The notes: generated from the sequence alone by a model not told the origin. Counted from the first letter of the stretch, positions 9,436 through 17,329 are shown. The stretch: DNA of 64,000 nucleotides from Bacillus sp. FJAT-28004 (GCF_001280845.1 NZ_LGHP01000001.1:3436418-3500417), one strand, 5' to 3'. Program-made: numbers and translations.

Positions 9436-10782
9436 TTATAATTGCGTTTGCTTCTTTCTGTTGCCCAGCCATTCGGTGAATAAAGTATAATCCTGCTCCA
9501 CTTGATCCGCATAGGAAATGGCCCAATTGGCAATTGAAGTACAAAAAGCATCCTCGTCATTGCCCATCGCCTTCACAATTTCAATCTCACTGTGATAAGC
9601 AAGAATACCTTGCGCTACATCGGCATCCGCCCGCGCATGCATTTTGGCAGTCAGCCTGCCCATACTCGTCGTAACCGATAAGAAATCTCCTGCCGTATCA
9701 AGAGCTTCAAGCTTAAGTCGCTTCTTATACGGTGATCGCTCACGCACATAAAACTGACGATCTCCAATGGAAAGCCATCCAAGATAGGGGTCTGCCTCAT
9801 GATGCATCGCTCTCTGAGTCATTGTCACACGTTGACCCTGATGCTCAAACATGGACCAGAATGTCTCATCATAAGACATAAAGTACGCCGGAACCGGCAC
9901 ACGCACTTCCTTCACTTCAAGCACGATATCGTCCTCGCCTTGCGCGTCTTCACCAGCTTCAATTAGCACATAGTATCTGTCGAGTCCAATAGATGCTGTT
10001 CCCGAGCCATGCTTCACAGCAATATCCTTCACCTGAAAATGAAGTAATTCCTCTGTGTCATCTGCTTTGACGGTAGCCAAATACATAGGCCATGCTTCCA
10101 GCAAAGCATCACGCTCCTCATCGGTTGGAGATACAATTTCATCTGTCGTCGAAAACTTCCTATGCTCCTGTACGAGCGCTGTCACCTTTTCTAGGAAATG
10201 CTGGTCCTTACGTTTTTGCAGTTTTTTTAGCAGCTTCTTGACGGGACCTTCCGCACGTTCGATGTCAATCGCATATGTACCTGGGTCATCCTTCCCCTTT
10301 GCGAAACGTCGCATCTGCTTGGAGTAGGCCAGTAAATATGCTTCAATGGAGCTAATTTGACTAGCATGGTTTTGCCCCTTAAGCCTACCGACGAGCGCTA
10401 TACTTACCGACATTCGCATTAAATCATACAAATATGAGCCCAAGTAACCTTCATCAAAATCGTTCACATCATAGACCAATGCGCCTTGTTCATTGCGGAA
10501 AGCACCAAAGTTCTCAAAGTGCAGATCACCCTGAATCCAAGTTGGACGGCCCTCTGGCGTGTGATAGGGAAACCATATCCGAGATGCGTCAAAATAAAAC
10601 AAATAAGCGCTGCCGCGAAAAAAAGAAAATGGCGTTTCCGACATTTTAAGATACTTTTCTTCACGTTTACCGCGCTCAAGCTTCATTATTTTTTGATCAA
10701 ATTCTTGAAAAATCGCTGATAGTGTCCGTCTTCTAAGTTTACTCTGGGTCAGCTTTACTCGTTCCGTCAGCTTCGAATCCAT
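9436..10782 (-). CDS. DUF2252 family protein
   Basis: 448 residues, soluble. Recognised by the family hallmarks FSFFRGSAYLFYFD near residue 57, WIQGDLHFENFGAFRNEQG near 87 and YDVNDFDEGYLGSYLYDL near 108, which resemble the catalytic and metal-binding loops of protein-kinase-like phosphotransferases (H-x-x-N and D-F-D). Family members have no settled function. The start at 10782 follows GGGGGAG with 5-base spacing; an in-frame TTG six codons earlier overlaps that site. It starts 19 bases after the ccdC stop, so the two are probably co-transcribed. Confidence 0.88.
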   Translation of the reverse strand: MDSKLTERVKLTQSKLRRRTLSAIFQEFDQKIMKLERGKREEKYLKMSETPFSFFRGSAYLFYFDASRIWFPYHTPEGRPTWIQGDLHFENFGAFRNEQGALVYDVNDFDEGYLGSYLYDLMRMSVSIALVGRLKGQNHASQISSIEAYLLAYSKQMRRFAKGKDDPGTYAIDIERAEGPVKKLLKKLQKRKDQHFLEKVTALVQEHRKFSTTDEIVSPTDEERDALLEAWPMYLATVKADDTEELLHFQVKDIAVKHGSGTASIGLDRYYVLIEAGEDAQGEDDIVLEVKEVRVPVPAYFMSYDETFWSMFEHQGQRVTMTQRAMHHEADPYLGWLSIGDRQFYVRERSPYKKRLKLEALDTAGDFLSVTTSMGRLTAKMHARADADVAQGILAYHSEIEIVKAMGNDEDAFCTSIANWAISYADQVEQDYTLFTEWLGNRKKQTQL

Positions 10783-10801
10783 ACATTCTCCCCCATTCAA
10801 C

Positions 10802-11284
10802 CTACATCTCTACTTTTTTGAGCCTCATATAATCACTAATCATTGCCATCCGCCAAGGTAAAATCATACCAAAAGCTAGCAAATAGAATACCGCCCCGGT
10901 TTGCGGAATCGACATATATTGCTCGACAACACTATGAAGGGAAAGCCGGATAATGAACAGCGTCAGCATAATAAAAACAAACGCCTTCGATCGTCTTACG
11001 TAAATTTCGGATTTAACGCGCTCCAAACGGGTCGTCACGATTAACGGAAATGCAAAGATCAGCATGCCGGTCAAAAAAGAGGCTAATCCCCAAAACCACG
11101 GAATATGCGTCTGCGAGAAGGCAAACATGATGAAGCCTGTCGCCATGCCGAGCGGCGGTATAATGATTTTGCGCAATGAGGTCGGCCGTTTACCAGCGCG
11201 CATACGAAGGATGATAAGTGTAAGACCGGCCAAAGCTGAAATGATAATGGAACCGACTTGAATCACTTGCGTTGACAGCAGCAC
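10802..11284 (-). CDS. ccdC: CcdC family membrane protein (DUF1453)
   Basis: 160 residues with five hydrophobic segments. The sequence fits the CcdC/YneJ family: RMRAGKRPTSLRKIIIPPLGMATGFIMF in the N-terminal half, WFWGLASFLTGMLIFAFPLIVTTRLE, then two C-terminal helices ending RMAMISDYMRLKK. In Bacillus subtilis ccdC lies in the ccdA locus but is not required for cytochrome c assembly, so the role is open. The GTG at 11284 is chosen because GGGGG lies nine bases before it and it gives exactly the length of the B. subtilis protein. No ccdA is nearby. Confidence 0.8.
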   Translation of the reverse strand: MLLSTQVIQVGSIIISALAGLTLIILRMRAGKRPTSLRKIIIPPLGMATGFIMFAFSQTHIPWFWGLASFLTGMLIFAFPLIVTTRLERVKSEIYVRRSKAFVFIMLTLFIIRLSLHSVVEQYMSIPQTGAVFYLLAFGMILPWRMAMISDYMRLKKVEM

Positions 11285-11571
11285 CGCTAACAACCCCCGT
11301 TTTCATGGTGTGGATGCCCTATTTTTATAATAGCGAAAGCGCTCTTAATCCTTTACAAGGCAACAATAAATCACTCTTTATTCCATCGTACTTCAAAACC
11401 ATAAACATCGCAAACTTACATTATAGCCTAAAGCAAGGTAGCCCTCCTGCGGAACGTTCTCCTCTTGCCAGAAAAACAGACTGCTCTATTCCTCATAATA
11501 AAACACTATTCTCTAGCGTCATGGCCGCTGTGATGCAAGAAAGAAGCTTGGCGCAATACTGAATTGACCAA

Positions 11572-12243
11572 TTAATCCAGGAAACTAAGAAAATCATGAG
11601 CAATTTCATACCCTATGACTCGTTGTCTACTGCCACGATAAAAAGGTATCAGCCCACCTTTTGAGCATAACTTTTTCAACAAATTAACTGCCGTTTTATG
11701 ATCAATTTCAAAATGCCGCTCCACATCCTTCGGCCTGATAAGACGAGCCTGCTGAATAGCAAGCCGTATAATTTCTTTCTCTGCTAGTTGAATACGTGTT
11801 GTCGGCGCTTGCCTAGCCTGGTACCTGCTCATAACCATTTTAAGCATTGTCATGCATAGCTCAGGGTTCTTCTCTACATCATCGTAAGCGAAAGAGATGA
11901 CCGGGTAGCCCATCGCATGCAAAAAGGTTTCTCGGTTTAGTTCATGGCAATATTTCAATCGATCCATGTCTCGGACATGTGAAGCAAATCCTTTTATCTC
12001 AATAATGAGCCTCACCGTACCCGAGAACCACGCAAAATCTGCAAAATAGGATCTACCTCGCCAATCCATAACTTCATACTCGGGATGTAGGCTTTGAAAG
12101 TCACCCCAAAGAGGCCACCATACATTACGTAGAAATAACGACTCGGCATGGCCATGGCCTCTTTCCAGCCTGCCTCGACGTTCACCTGCCCGTTTATCTA
12201 CATGATATTGAATAAATGAGCGATGCGCTTCCTCATAGGTCAC
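11572..12243 (-). CDS. Putative PD-(D/E)XK nuclease-like protein with C-terminal winged-helix segment
   Basis: 223 residues, no close family recognised. Residues about 60-90 read DWRGRSYFADFAWFSGTVRL then IIEIKGF; an Asp, a spacer and E-x-K on consecutive strands is the PD-(D/E)XK nuclease pattern seen in DUF559/Vsr-type and restriction endonucleases. The last third (RPKDVERHFEIDHKTAVNLLKKL) looks like a winged helix. No methylase or other restriction gene is adjacent. The GTG at 12243 is chosen for its spacing to AGAGGA; an in-frame TTG two codons earlier is too close. A strong hairpin with a U-run ends about 17 bases before the start. Active function is unproven. Confidence 0.6.
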   Translation of the reverse strand: MTYEEAHRSFIQYHVDKRAGERRGRLERGHGHAESLFLRNVWWPLWGDFQSLHPEYEVMDWRGRSYFADFAWFSGTVRLIIEIKGFASHVRDMDRLKYCHELNRETFLHAMGYPVISFAYDDVEKNPELCMTMLKMVMSRYQARQAPTTRIQLAEKEIIRLAIQQARLIRPKDVERHFEIDHKTAVNLLKKLCSKGGLIPFYRGSRQRVIGYEIAHDFLSFLD

Positions 12244-12261
12244 TTTCAATCATCCTCTCTA

Positions 12262-12312
12262 GAAAAAGAAAACGTCCCGTTACCACTCACTGATGAGTGT
12301 TAACGGGACGTT
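12262..12312 (-). terminator. strong hairpin and U-run directly upstream of the nuclease-like gene
   Basis: Arms AACGTCCCGTTA (12271-12282) and TAACGGGACGTT (12301-12312) with an inner CACTCA/TGAGTG stem, then on the minus strand TTTTCTTTTT (12262-12270 region). The nuclease gene's ribosome site begins in this U-run. It can be the end of a transcript from upstream or a leader attenuator for the gene; a -10-like TATAAT at 12331-12336 supports the second reading. Confidence 0.7.
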
Positions 12313-12720
12313 CTTCGTCTCTTGTCTTTAATTATAAGACATCTGGAATGATAAGAATAGTATTGTTCTATTATTCTTTTGAGCATTTATCAGGTCTATT
12401 TGGTGCCGAAAAAAAATCAACCTCATCCGCCTCATATGAACGAACACTTCGCATCTGAGATTTAGTTAAATTGCTATTACCTTATTCATTTTCGTCAATA
12501 AAAAGTAACTTAACCGGAATTTCTCCTGCTAATTCATCCTTCATCCAAATAAATATCATCTTAACAGGAATTTCTCCAGTTAATATGTGCTATATCTCCT
12601 GAATCTGCTAATATCCAACCAATTAACAGGAGGTTTTCCTTCTAAATGAGTAGAATCGGCTAGAACAGCAAAATTAGCTGGAGGTTTTCCTGTTAGTGTT
12701 AGTTGCGTTACATAAATTGG
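12313..12720. other. non-coding region with four related 23-bp elements
   Basis: No gene seen. Four copies of a 23-bp element of the form TTAACAGGA.(G/T)TTTCTCC...TTAA start at 12510, 12561, 12623 and 12674, spaced 51, 62 and 51 bases, so two pairs form a degenerate duplication of about 113 bp. A fifth, weaker copy starts near 13402, on the far side of the heptanucleotide array. Confidence 0.6.
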
Positions 12721-12721
12721 C

Positions 12722-13334
12722 TAGTTTGGTTCGTGGTTGGTGGTTGGTCGGTCGTGGTTGATGGTTGATGGTTGGTCGGTTGATGGTTGGTCGGTCGTGG
12801 TTGATGATCAGTGGTTGGTGGTTCGTGGTCGGTGGTTCGTGGTTCGTGGTTGGTGGTTGGTGGTTGGTTGGTGGTTGGTTGGTGGTCGATGATCGGTGGT
12901 CGGTGGTCGGTGGTCGGTGGTCGGTGGTCGATGGTCGATGATCGGTGGTCGGTGGTCGGTGGTTCGTGGTTCGTGGTTGGTCGTCGATGATCGGTGGTCG
13001 GTGGTTCGTGGTTCGTGGTTGGTCGTCGATGATCGGTGGTTGGTGGTTCGTGGTTGGTGGTTGGTGGTTCGTGGTTCGTGGTTCGTGGTTGGATGGTGAT
13101 TGGTTGGTAATTGGTTGGTGATTGGTGATTGGTGGTTGGTGGTTGGTCGGTCGTGGTTGATGGTTGGTGGTTCGTGGTTCGTGGTTCGTGGTTGGATGGT
13201 GATTGGTTGGTGGTTGGTGGTTCGTGGTTCGTGGTTCGTGATTGGTGGTTGGTGGTTGGTGGTTGGTGGTTGGTGGTTCGTGGTTCGTGATTGGTGGTTG
13301 GTTGGTGGTCGGTGGTTTCGTTGGCTCGTGGAAT
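12722..13334. repeat. degenerate heptanucleotide tandem array (TGGTTGG, TGGTTCG, TGGTCGG)
   Basis: About 600 bases made almost wholly of 7-base units. TGGTTGG, TGGTTCG and TGGTCGG dominate; TGATGAT-type and TGATTGG variants interrupt. The plus strand is nearly free of A and C in long stretches. Higher-order duplication is visible: the segment with GGTTGGTCGTCGATGATCGG recurs 42 bases (six units) apart at 12975 and 13017. Because 7 is not a multiple of 3, all frames stay open and give 7-residue periodic peptides; these are not counted as genes. The array is flanked by the katA tail and the 23-bp elements. Confidence 0.9.
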
Positions 13335-13539
13335 CTCAGTCAAATCGTTTGTGGCGGGCGGGTTGATAGCTTACGGTTCGTGAATTCGCGGTTACTCAAT
13401 CTTGTAACTGGAGGTTTCTGCTTTTTAGCTCGTTAGTAGGTTCAAGTGGATCTAAGGATGAATTGCTGCATGTAGAAGGGAGACACAGAAGTACGCAATC
13501 GGCGTGCCTCTGTGTGATGTTTCCCCCGTTGCTTCTTGT
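13335..13539. other. spacer between the heptanucleotide array and katA
   Basis: No gene seen. Contains a fifth, weak copy of the 23-bp element near 13402 and, at 13479-13520, a possible hairpin (ACACAGA / TCTGTGT) that could serve as katA terminator, though it lacks a clean U-run. Confidence 0.4.
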
Positions 13540-14994
13540 TTATCTCTGTGGCATAAACTTGCGGATATCAACGCCCAGCGCTTGCGAAAGCTTCATGCCT
13601 AATTCGCGATCGGCACGGAAGAAGTTGCAGATGGCGCGGAGTCTTATATCGTCATTAGTCTGCTCGAGCTCACCAGTCAGATTGGCAAGTAGATTCGCTT
13701 GTTGTTCTTCAGACAGTGAACGATAGCGCTCGCCCGCTTGTGTGAAATCGTCCGTTTTGTCAATTTTTTGACGGCCAGCCGACCCTTGAAGAGGCGCGAG
13801 TGAATCAGCATAAACCTGCTTTTCCTTCGGACTCTCTGATGAGCTGTTAGGCTCATAGTTCACTGGAGAAGGGTCTGCCTGCATCGTCATTGCACCATCT
13901 CGTTGATGGTTGCGTACCGGTGCATACGGACAATTTACCGGAATGTGCAGGTAGTTCGCTCCAAGGCGGTACCGCTGTGTATCAGGATATGAGAACAATC
14001 TACCCTGCAGCAGTTTATCCTCCGATGGTTCGATTCCTGGCACAAGCGTTCCTGGTGAGAAGGCTGATTGCTCAACCTCTGCAAAATAGTTTACTGGGTT
14101 GCGATTCAACGTCATCGTGCCTACCTTTTGCAACGGGTACATATCCTCTGGCCATACCTTCGTCGGATCTAGCGGATCGAACGCATACCGTTCGACGTGA
14201 TCGACAGGCATAAGCTGTACATGAAGCTCCCACTCTGGGAAGTTGCCGAGCTCTATCGCATCATGCAAATCACGTGTCGCATGGTTAAAGTCCTTGCCCT
14301 GCATAACGCTCGCTTCCGCTGCTGTAAAGTTCCTTACTCCTTGCAGCGACTTCCAAGTATATTTAACATAGGTCGGTTTTCCTTCGTCATTAATCCACTT
14401 GAAGGCATGAACGCCGAATCCGTCCATTTCACGATAAGTAGCAGGCGTTCCGTCATCCGAGAACAACCAAGTGAGCATATGCGTGGATTCAGGAGAGAGT
14501 GTCATGAAATCCCAATAGCGCGCAGGCTCTTGGACATTCGTATTTGGCGCCGGCTTTAAGGAATGTACCATATCAGGAAATTTCATGGCATCACGAATGA
14601 AAAATACCGGTAAATGGTTTCCTACAATATCATAATTGCCTTCCTGCGTATAAAATTTTACCGAGAAGCCTCGTGGATCGCGCGCCGTCTCCGGCGAGCC
14701 TGTTCCATTAATAACCGTTGAAAAGCGTACAAATACAGGCGTCTCTACTCCTGGCTCCTGCATAAAATGAGCCTTTGTATGACCCTTCATGCTAACCTCC
14801 GTGCGGAATACTCCATGTGCGCCTGCTCCTCGTGCATGCACGACACGCTCTGGAATACGCTCGCGGTCAAAATGCGCAAGCTTCTCAAGTAAATGGTAAT
14901 CCTCTATTAGAGTAGGCCCGCGCTGCCCTGCTGTACGCGAGTTTTGATTATCGCCAACGGGCGCGCCTTGATTCGTTGTCATATAGTTTTCCAT
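13540..14994 (-). CDS. katA: Monofunctional heme catalase
   Basis: 484-residue cytosolic heme catalase of the small-subunit clade, dismutating hydrogen peroxide. Recognised by FDRERIPERVVHARGAGAHG with the distal His (about 54-73), the distal Asn region IVGNHLPVFFIRDAMKFPD, and the proximal heme-Tyr signature FSYPDTQRYRLGANY near 330-345. Length and motifs are intact. GAGGTG precedes the ATG. A PerR-box-like 15-mer lies at 15024-15038, between promoter-like AT-rich sequence and the start, and perR is two genes away; peroxide-induced derepression is the likely control. Confidence 0.95.
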   Translation of the reverse strand: MENYMTTNQGAPVGDNQNSRTAGQRGPTLIEDYHLLEKLAHFDRERIPERVVHARGAGAHGVFRTEVSMKGHTKAHFMQEPGVETPVFVRFSTVINGTGSPETARDPRGFSVKFYTQEGNYDIVGNHLPVFFIRDAMKFPDMVHSLKPAPNTNVQEPARYWDFMTLSPESTHMLTWLFSDDGTPATYREMDGFGVHAFKWINDEGKPTYVKYTWKSLQGVRNFTAAEASVMQGKDFNHATRDLHDAIELGNFPEWELHVQLMPVDHVERYAFDPLDPTKVWPEDMYPLQKVGTMTLNRNPVNYFAEVEQSAFSPGTLVPGIEPSEDKLLQGRLFSYPDTQRYRLGANYLHIPVNCPYAPVRNHQRDGAMTMQADPSPVNYEPNSSSESPKEKQVYADSLAPLQGSAGRQKIDKTDDFTQAGERYRSLSEEQQANLLANLTGELEQTNDDIRLRAICNFFRADRELGMKLSQALGVDIRKFMPQR

Positions 14995-15023
14995 GATAGC
15001 ACCTCATCGATTATTTTATATAT

Positions 15024-15038
15024 TTAGACTTGATCTAA
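15024..15038. promoter_or_regulatory. PerR-box-like site upstream of katA
   Basis: TTAGACTTGATCTAA matches 9 of 14 specified positions of the Bacillus PerR box (TTATAATNATTATAA) and shares its left half exactly with the better site before perR. It is 30-44 bases from the katA start. Direct PerR binding is inference. Confidence 0.5.
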
Positions 15039-15164
15039 ATCTATAATATAATCTTATCGAATAGTCGGTCGACTGTCATGAAAGCCTAATGAATGAAACA
15101 TGAATATTTCATGAAACGCAGCCATCTTGAGAATTCATGTCCCAAAATGATACACACCTACCGA

Positions 15165-15995
15165 TTAGTCGCGAATATCCGCAATCCGGTAACCTACCCC
15201 GCGCACGGTAACAATATATTTTGGTGCTACAGCGCTGTCCTTTAGTTTTTTGCGTAGACTTTTAATATGAGCATCCACCAAGTTGCTTCCTCCATAGAAA
15301 TGCAAACCCCAAACGGTATCTAGCAGCGACTCACGCGTTAAGACGGAGCCGTCCGATGTTATGAAATGCAGAAGCAGATCATATTCCGTCTTCGTAAGGT
15401 CTATGCGCAGCCCTGCCCGATCAACGGTCATCTTCTTGAGATCAACCTGGATATCCTTAAACTCTCGTATATCGCTATCCGCTTTCGCAACGGTTACTGG
15501 CTTATTTAGTAGCATACGGTTGATTTGTTTTATCGCTTGCTCAGGTTTAGCCGGCCAGACTAACAGCTCGGATGCACCAAGGGCAAAAGTCTCACGACTA
15601 TCATATGATTTCTGATCCATCAAAATAAGGACAGGAACCGCATGCCTCTCAGCCGCTTCCACCAGTTCTACACCTGCCTGAAGCGTATGGCTTGCGGCAG
15701 CTTGAGCTACAGGGATCGCATCAAATACGAGAAGCTCCGGCTGCAAGCTTTGCAGCATGTTTTTATTGAAATCATGCAGCGAAAACACATCAAAGCATTC
15801 GGATGACAACGCAACGAGCAAGCTTTTGACCCTCTCTGGAAACGGACTAATAATCATGACCCGCTTCGTTATGGAGCAAAGCATCCCGCTTTGCAGCAGT
15901 TCTTCCTCTGAATAGCCAGCTGCTGCTGCGCTCTGGTCGAGCGGTATACCCTCATTTAAATACTCGTTGTTTATTATGATTGTTTCGTCGCGCAT
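15165..15995 (-). CDS. OmpR/PhoB-type DNA-binding regulator with degenerate receiver domain
   Basis: 276 residues: an unusual 45-residue N-terminal extension, a receiver-like domain (about 46-160) and a clear OmpR-type winged helix (about 180-275; KTEYDLLLHF, SLLDTVWGLHFYGGSNLVDAHI, KYIVTVRGVGYRI). In the receiver the acidic pair that binds metal after strand 1 is replaced (IISPFPERV); an Asp in VFDAIP may stand at the phosphorylation position. No histidine kinase is adjacent. The gene overlaps perR by 22 bases and is followed by katA, so a role in oxidative stress is suggested by context only. The start follows GGGGG. Confidence 0.8.
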   Translation of the reverse strand: MRDETIIINNEYLNEGIPLDQSAAAAGYSEEELLQSGMLCSITKRVMIISPFPERVKSLLVALSSECFDVFSLHDFNKNMLQSLQPELLVFDAIPVAQAAASHTLQAGVELVEAAERHAVPVLILMDQKSYDSRETFALGASELLVWPAKPEQAIKQINRMLLNKPVTVAKADSDIREFKDIQVDLKKMTVDRAGLRIDLTKTEYDLLLHFITSDGSVLTRESLLDTVWGLHFYGGSNLVDAHIKSLRKKLKDSAVAPKYIVTVRGVGYRIADIRD

Positions 15996-16366
15996 TGTTC
16001 ACAAACCCCCTCTAATACGACTTGTACATGCTCAATCTTATATTTCGTCTCCGAGGCCACCTTCTCCATCCACTCATTAGGTAATTCAGTCAAAACCTCA
16101 TCCACGCGGCCGCACACAGTGCACACGATATGCTGATGCTCATCCGTTCGAGCGTCATAGCGGCTGACCGTTTCTCCAAGCTTCAATTCTCTAATGAGCC
16201 CCACATCCGTCAAATAACGCAATGAGTTGTACACGGTGCCGTAAGCGAAGTTGAAGCCTTTGCCTCTCAGTCGTTCAATGACATCGGCCGCCGTCGGATG
16301 GTCTGGAGCATGCTGTACGACTTCAAAGATAGCTTTGCGCTGTATCGTTAAGTTAATTTTATTCAT
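15974..16366 (-). CDS. perR: Peroxide-responsive Fur-family repressor
   Basis: 130 residues. The N-terminal winged helix carries HPTAADVIERL with His23 and GTVYNSLRYL. The metal site reads RYDARTDEHQHIVC, with Asp71, His77 and His79; Asp rather than Glu at the first position is characteristic of PerR rather than Fur. Two CxxC pairs (82/85 and 122/125) form the structural zinc site. PerR represses peroxide defence genes until metal-catalysed histidine oxidation releases it. It overlaps the next gene (regulator) by 22 bases; katA follows. A PerR-like box at 16395-16409 points to autoregulation. Confidence 0.9.
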   Translation of the reverse strand: MNKINLTIQRKAIFEVVQHAPDHPTAADVIERLRGKGFNFAYGTVYNSLRYLTDVGLIRELKLGETVSRYDARTDEHQHIVCTVCGRVDEVLTELPNEWMEKVASETKYKIEHVQVVLEGVCEQCATKQS

Positions 16367-16394
16367 AATAAGATCATTCCTTTTGTTACTGATT

Positions 16395-16409
16395 TTAGAC
16401 TAAGTATAA
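16395..16409. promoter_or_regulatory. perR: PerR-box-like site upstream of perR
   Basis: TTAGACTAAGTATAA matches 11 of 14 specified positions of the Bacillus PerR box and lies 29-43 bases before the perR start. Its left half is identical to that of the site before katA. Autoregulation is known for PerR in Bacillus; binding here is inference. Confidence 0.6.
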
Positions 16410-16566
16410 ATTGAAGGGTCAAAACGGTCAACCTCACTAGCTTTCCTTTATCATCCTAATTTTAAAAAGACAGCTTATAACCAAAATCAGTGCCTTACAA
16501 AACAATACGGAATTGAATGACTAAAAAGAGCCCAAACCAACCTCAAAAAACACCTCGCGGAAGGAA

Positions 16567-16911
16567 GTAACGGACACCAGAGACCTTATTTGCATCAATC
16601 TCACTCTTTTTGCAAAAGTAACGGACATACAGGTCGCTATTTGGCTTCAAGTGATATGATTTTACTCTATTTCAAGCATATAGCGGATTCAGTGTCCGTT
16701 AGAATTCAGTTTGGACTCAAATATCATATATAGCGGCTTATACGTCCGTTAGAGGCAAGCATGAACTCTAATGATCATAAATATTGCATTCTGTGCCGTT
16801 AGACTCCAGCCTGAACTCTATTCATCAAAAGTATCGACTGCTACGTCCGTTACAATCCATTCTGAGCACTATTCATCATAAATAACGACTTCCAGTCCGT
16901 TAGAGGCAAGC
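16567..16911. repeat. degenerate 50-51-bp repeat array with an internal change of orientation
   Basis: Units start with GTCCGTTA followed by a variable middle with AACTCTA..ATCATAAATA-like sequence. GTCCGTT (or a one-base variant) starts at 16694, 16744, 16794, 16845 and 16895, a period of 50-51. Upstream the same word appears inverted (GTAACGGAC) at 16567 and 16618, again 51 apart, so two inverted units face about five direct ones. No open reading frame. I recall similar AACGGAC...GCTATTT words as common intergenic repeats in paenibacilli. Confidence 0.8.
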
Positions 16912-16985
16912 CCCTCCCTACCTTAAGCTTTGAACTAACACCAAAAAACAATTAAAATTTTTTGTCGAATTGAATAATCTGAATA

Positions 16986-17014
16986 TTTACAAAATTCAAA
17001 CAAAGGTGTATACT
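16986..17014 (+). promoter_or_regulatory. sigma-A promoter of a small transcription unit
   Basis: -35 TTTACA (16986-16991), 17-base spacer, -10 TATACT (17009-17014) on the plus strand; 5 of 6 bases match in each box. Start of transcription is expected near 17021. Confidence 0.65.
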
Positions 17015-17020
17015 AAGCTT

Positions 17021-17167
17021 ATCTTAAACGAGAGGGGATAGCCCATTGAAGTAGGTTAGCGATGCATGTCTCACAAACTCGGGAAGGAGCATTCATTCAA
17101 TCATTGCCGGACATGCTGGGACAATAGCGAATGAGGATGTAGTCGACCATATGAATGATAAGTACTT
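17021..17167 (+). other. leader of a small transcript with possible micro-ORFs
   Basis: Between the promoter and the 46-codon frame at 17168 lie two short overlapping frames: 17062-17127 (21 codons) and 17066-17134 (22 codons, with an H-C-x-x-C motif near its end). Neither has a strong ribosome site; an AAGGAG at 17093-17098 lies inside both. The stretch may be a structured or regulatory RNA leader instead. Confidence 0.35.
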
Positions 17168-17308
17168 ATGAGGAACAAGGATTTGAAACAAATCGAAAGG
17201 AAGTTGATCGAGGTCAATAAAATTAGGATCGAAGTCGATAGGGTTTGTAACAAATTCGAAAGGACGAAGAAGAGGCAAACAGCGGATTGGAGCGTTAGAA
17301 TAAATTGA
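17168..17308 (+). CDS. Possible small basic helical protein (46 residues)
   Basis: The frame starts MRNKDLKQIERKLIEV and continues NKIRIEVDRVCNKFERTKK, ending WSVRIN. Leu/Ile/Val recur every three to four residues among charged residues, as in an amphipathic or coiled-coil helix. Support for reality: a good promoter at 16986, a strong hairpin 22 bases after the stop, and the plus strand as the only strand with both. Against it: no clear ribosome site; its ATG overlaps a TGA (ATGA), so it would need coupling to an upstream micro-ORF. It lacks the SQELD motif of Spo0E-like phosphatases. No family recognised. Confidence 0.35.
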   Translation: MRNKDLKQIERKLIEVNKIRIEVDRVCNKFERTKKRQTADWSVRIN

Positions 17309-17329
17309 ATAGTTTTCTACCAAGCAGGT

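Noticed and set aside
11272..11562. A 96-codon plus-strand frame between ccdC and the nuclease-like gene
   Set aside because: No ribosome site, no family resemblance, and it overlaps the ccdC start region on the other strand.
12708..13343. A 211-codon minus-strand frame over the heptamer array encoding Thr-Thr-Asn-His-Glu-Pro-type repeats
   Set aside because: Seven-base units keep every frame open and give 7-residue periodic peptides; there is no ribosome site or non-repeat domain.
12896..13366. Plus-strand Trp/Val/Gly-rich frames in the same array
   Set aside because: Same cause as above; low-complexity translation of the repeat.
12708..14994. Toxin-antitoxin or restriction system around the nuclease-like gene
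   Set aside because: No methylase, antitoxin-like small gene or specificity subunit is visible next to it.
16567..16911. CRISPR array
   Set aside because: Units diverge along their whole length, change orientation, have no conserved direct repeat with unique spacers, and no cas genes are present.
17093..17323. A 76-codon minus-strand frame
   Set aside because: No ribosome site; promoter and terminator evidence favour the plus strand.
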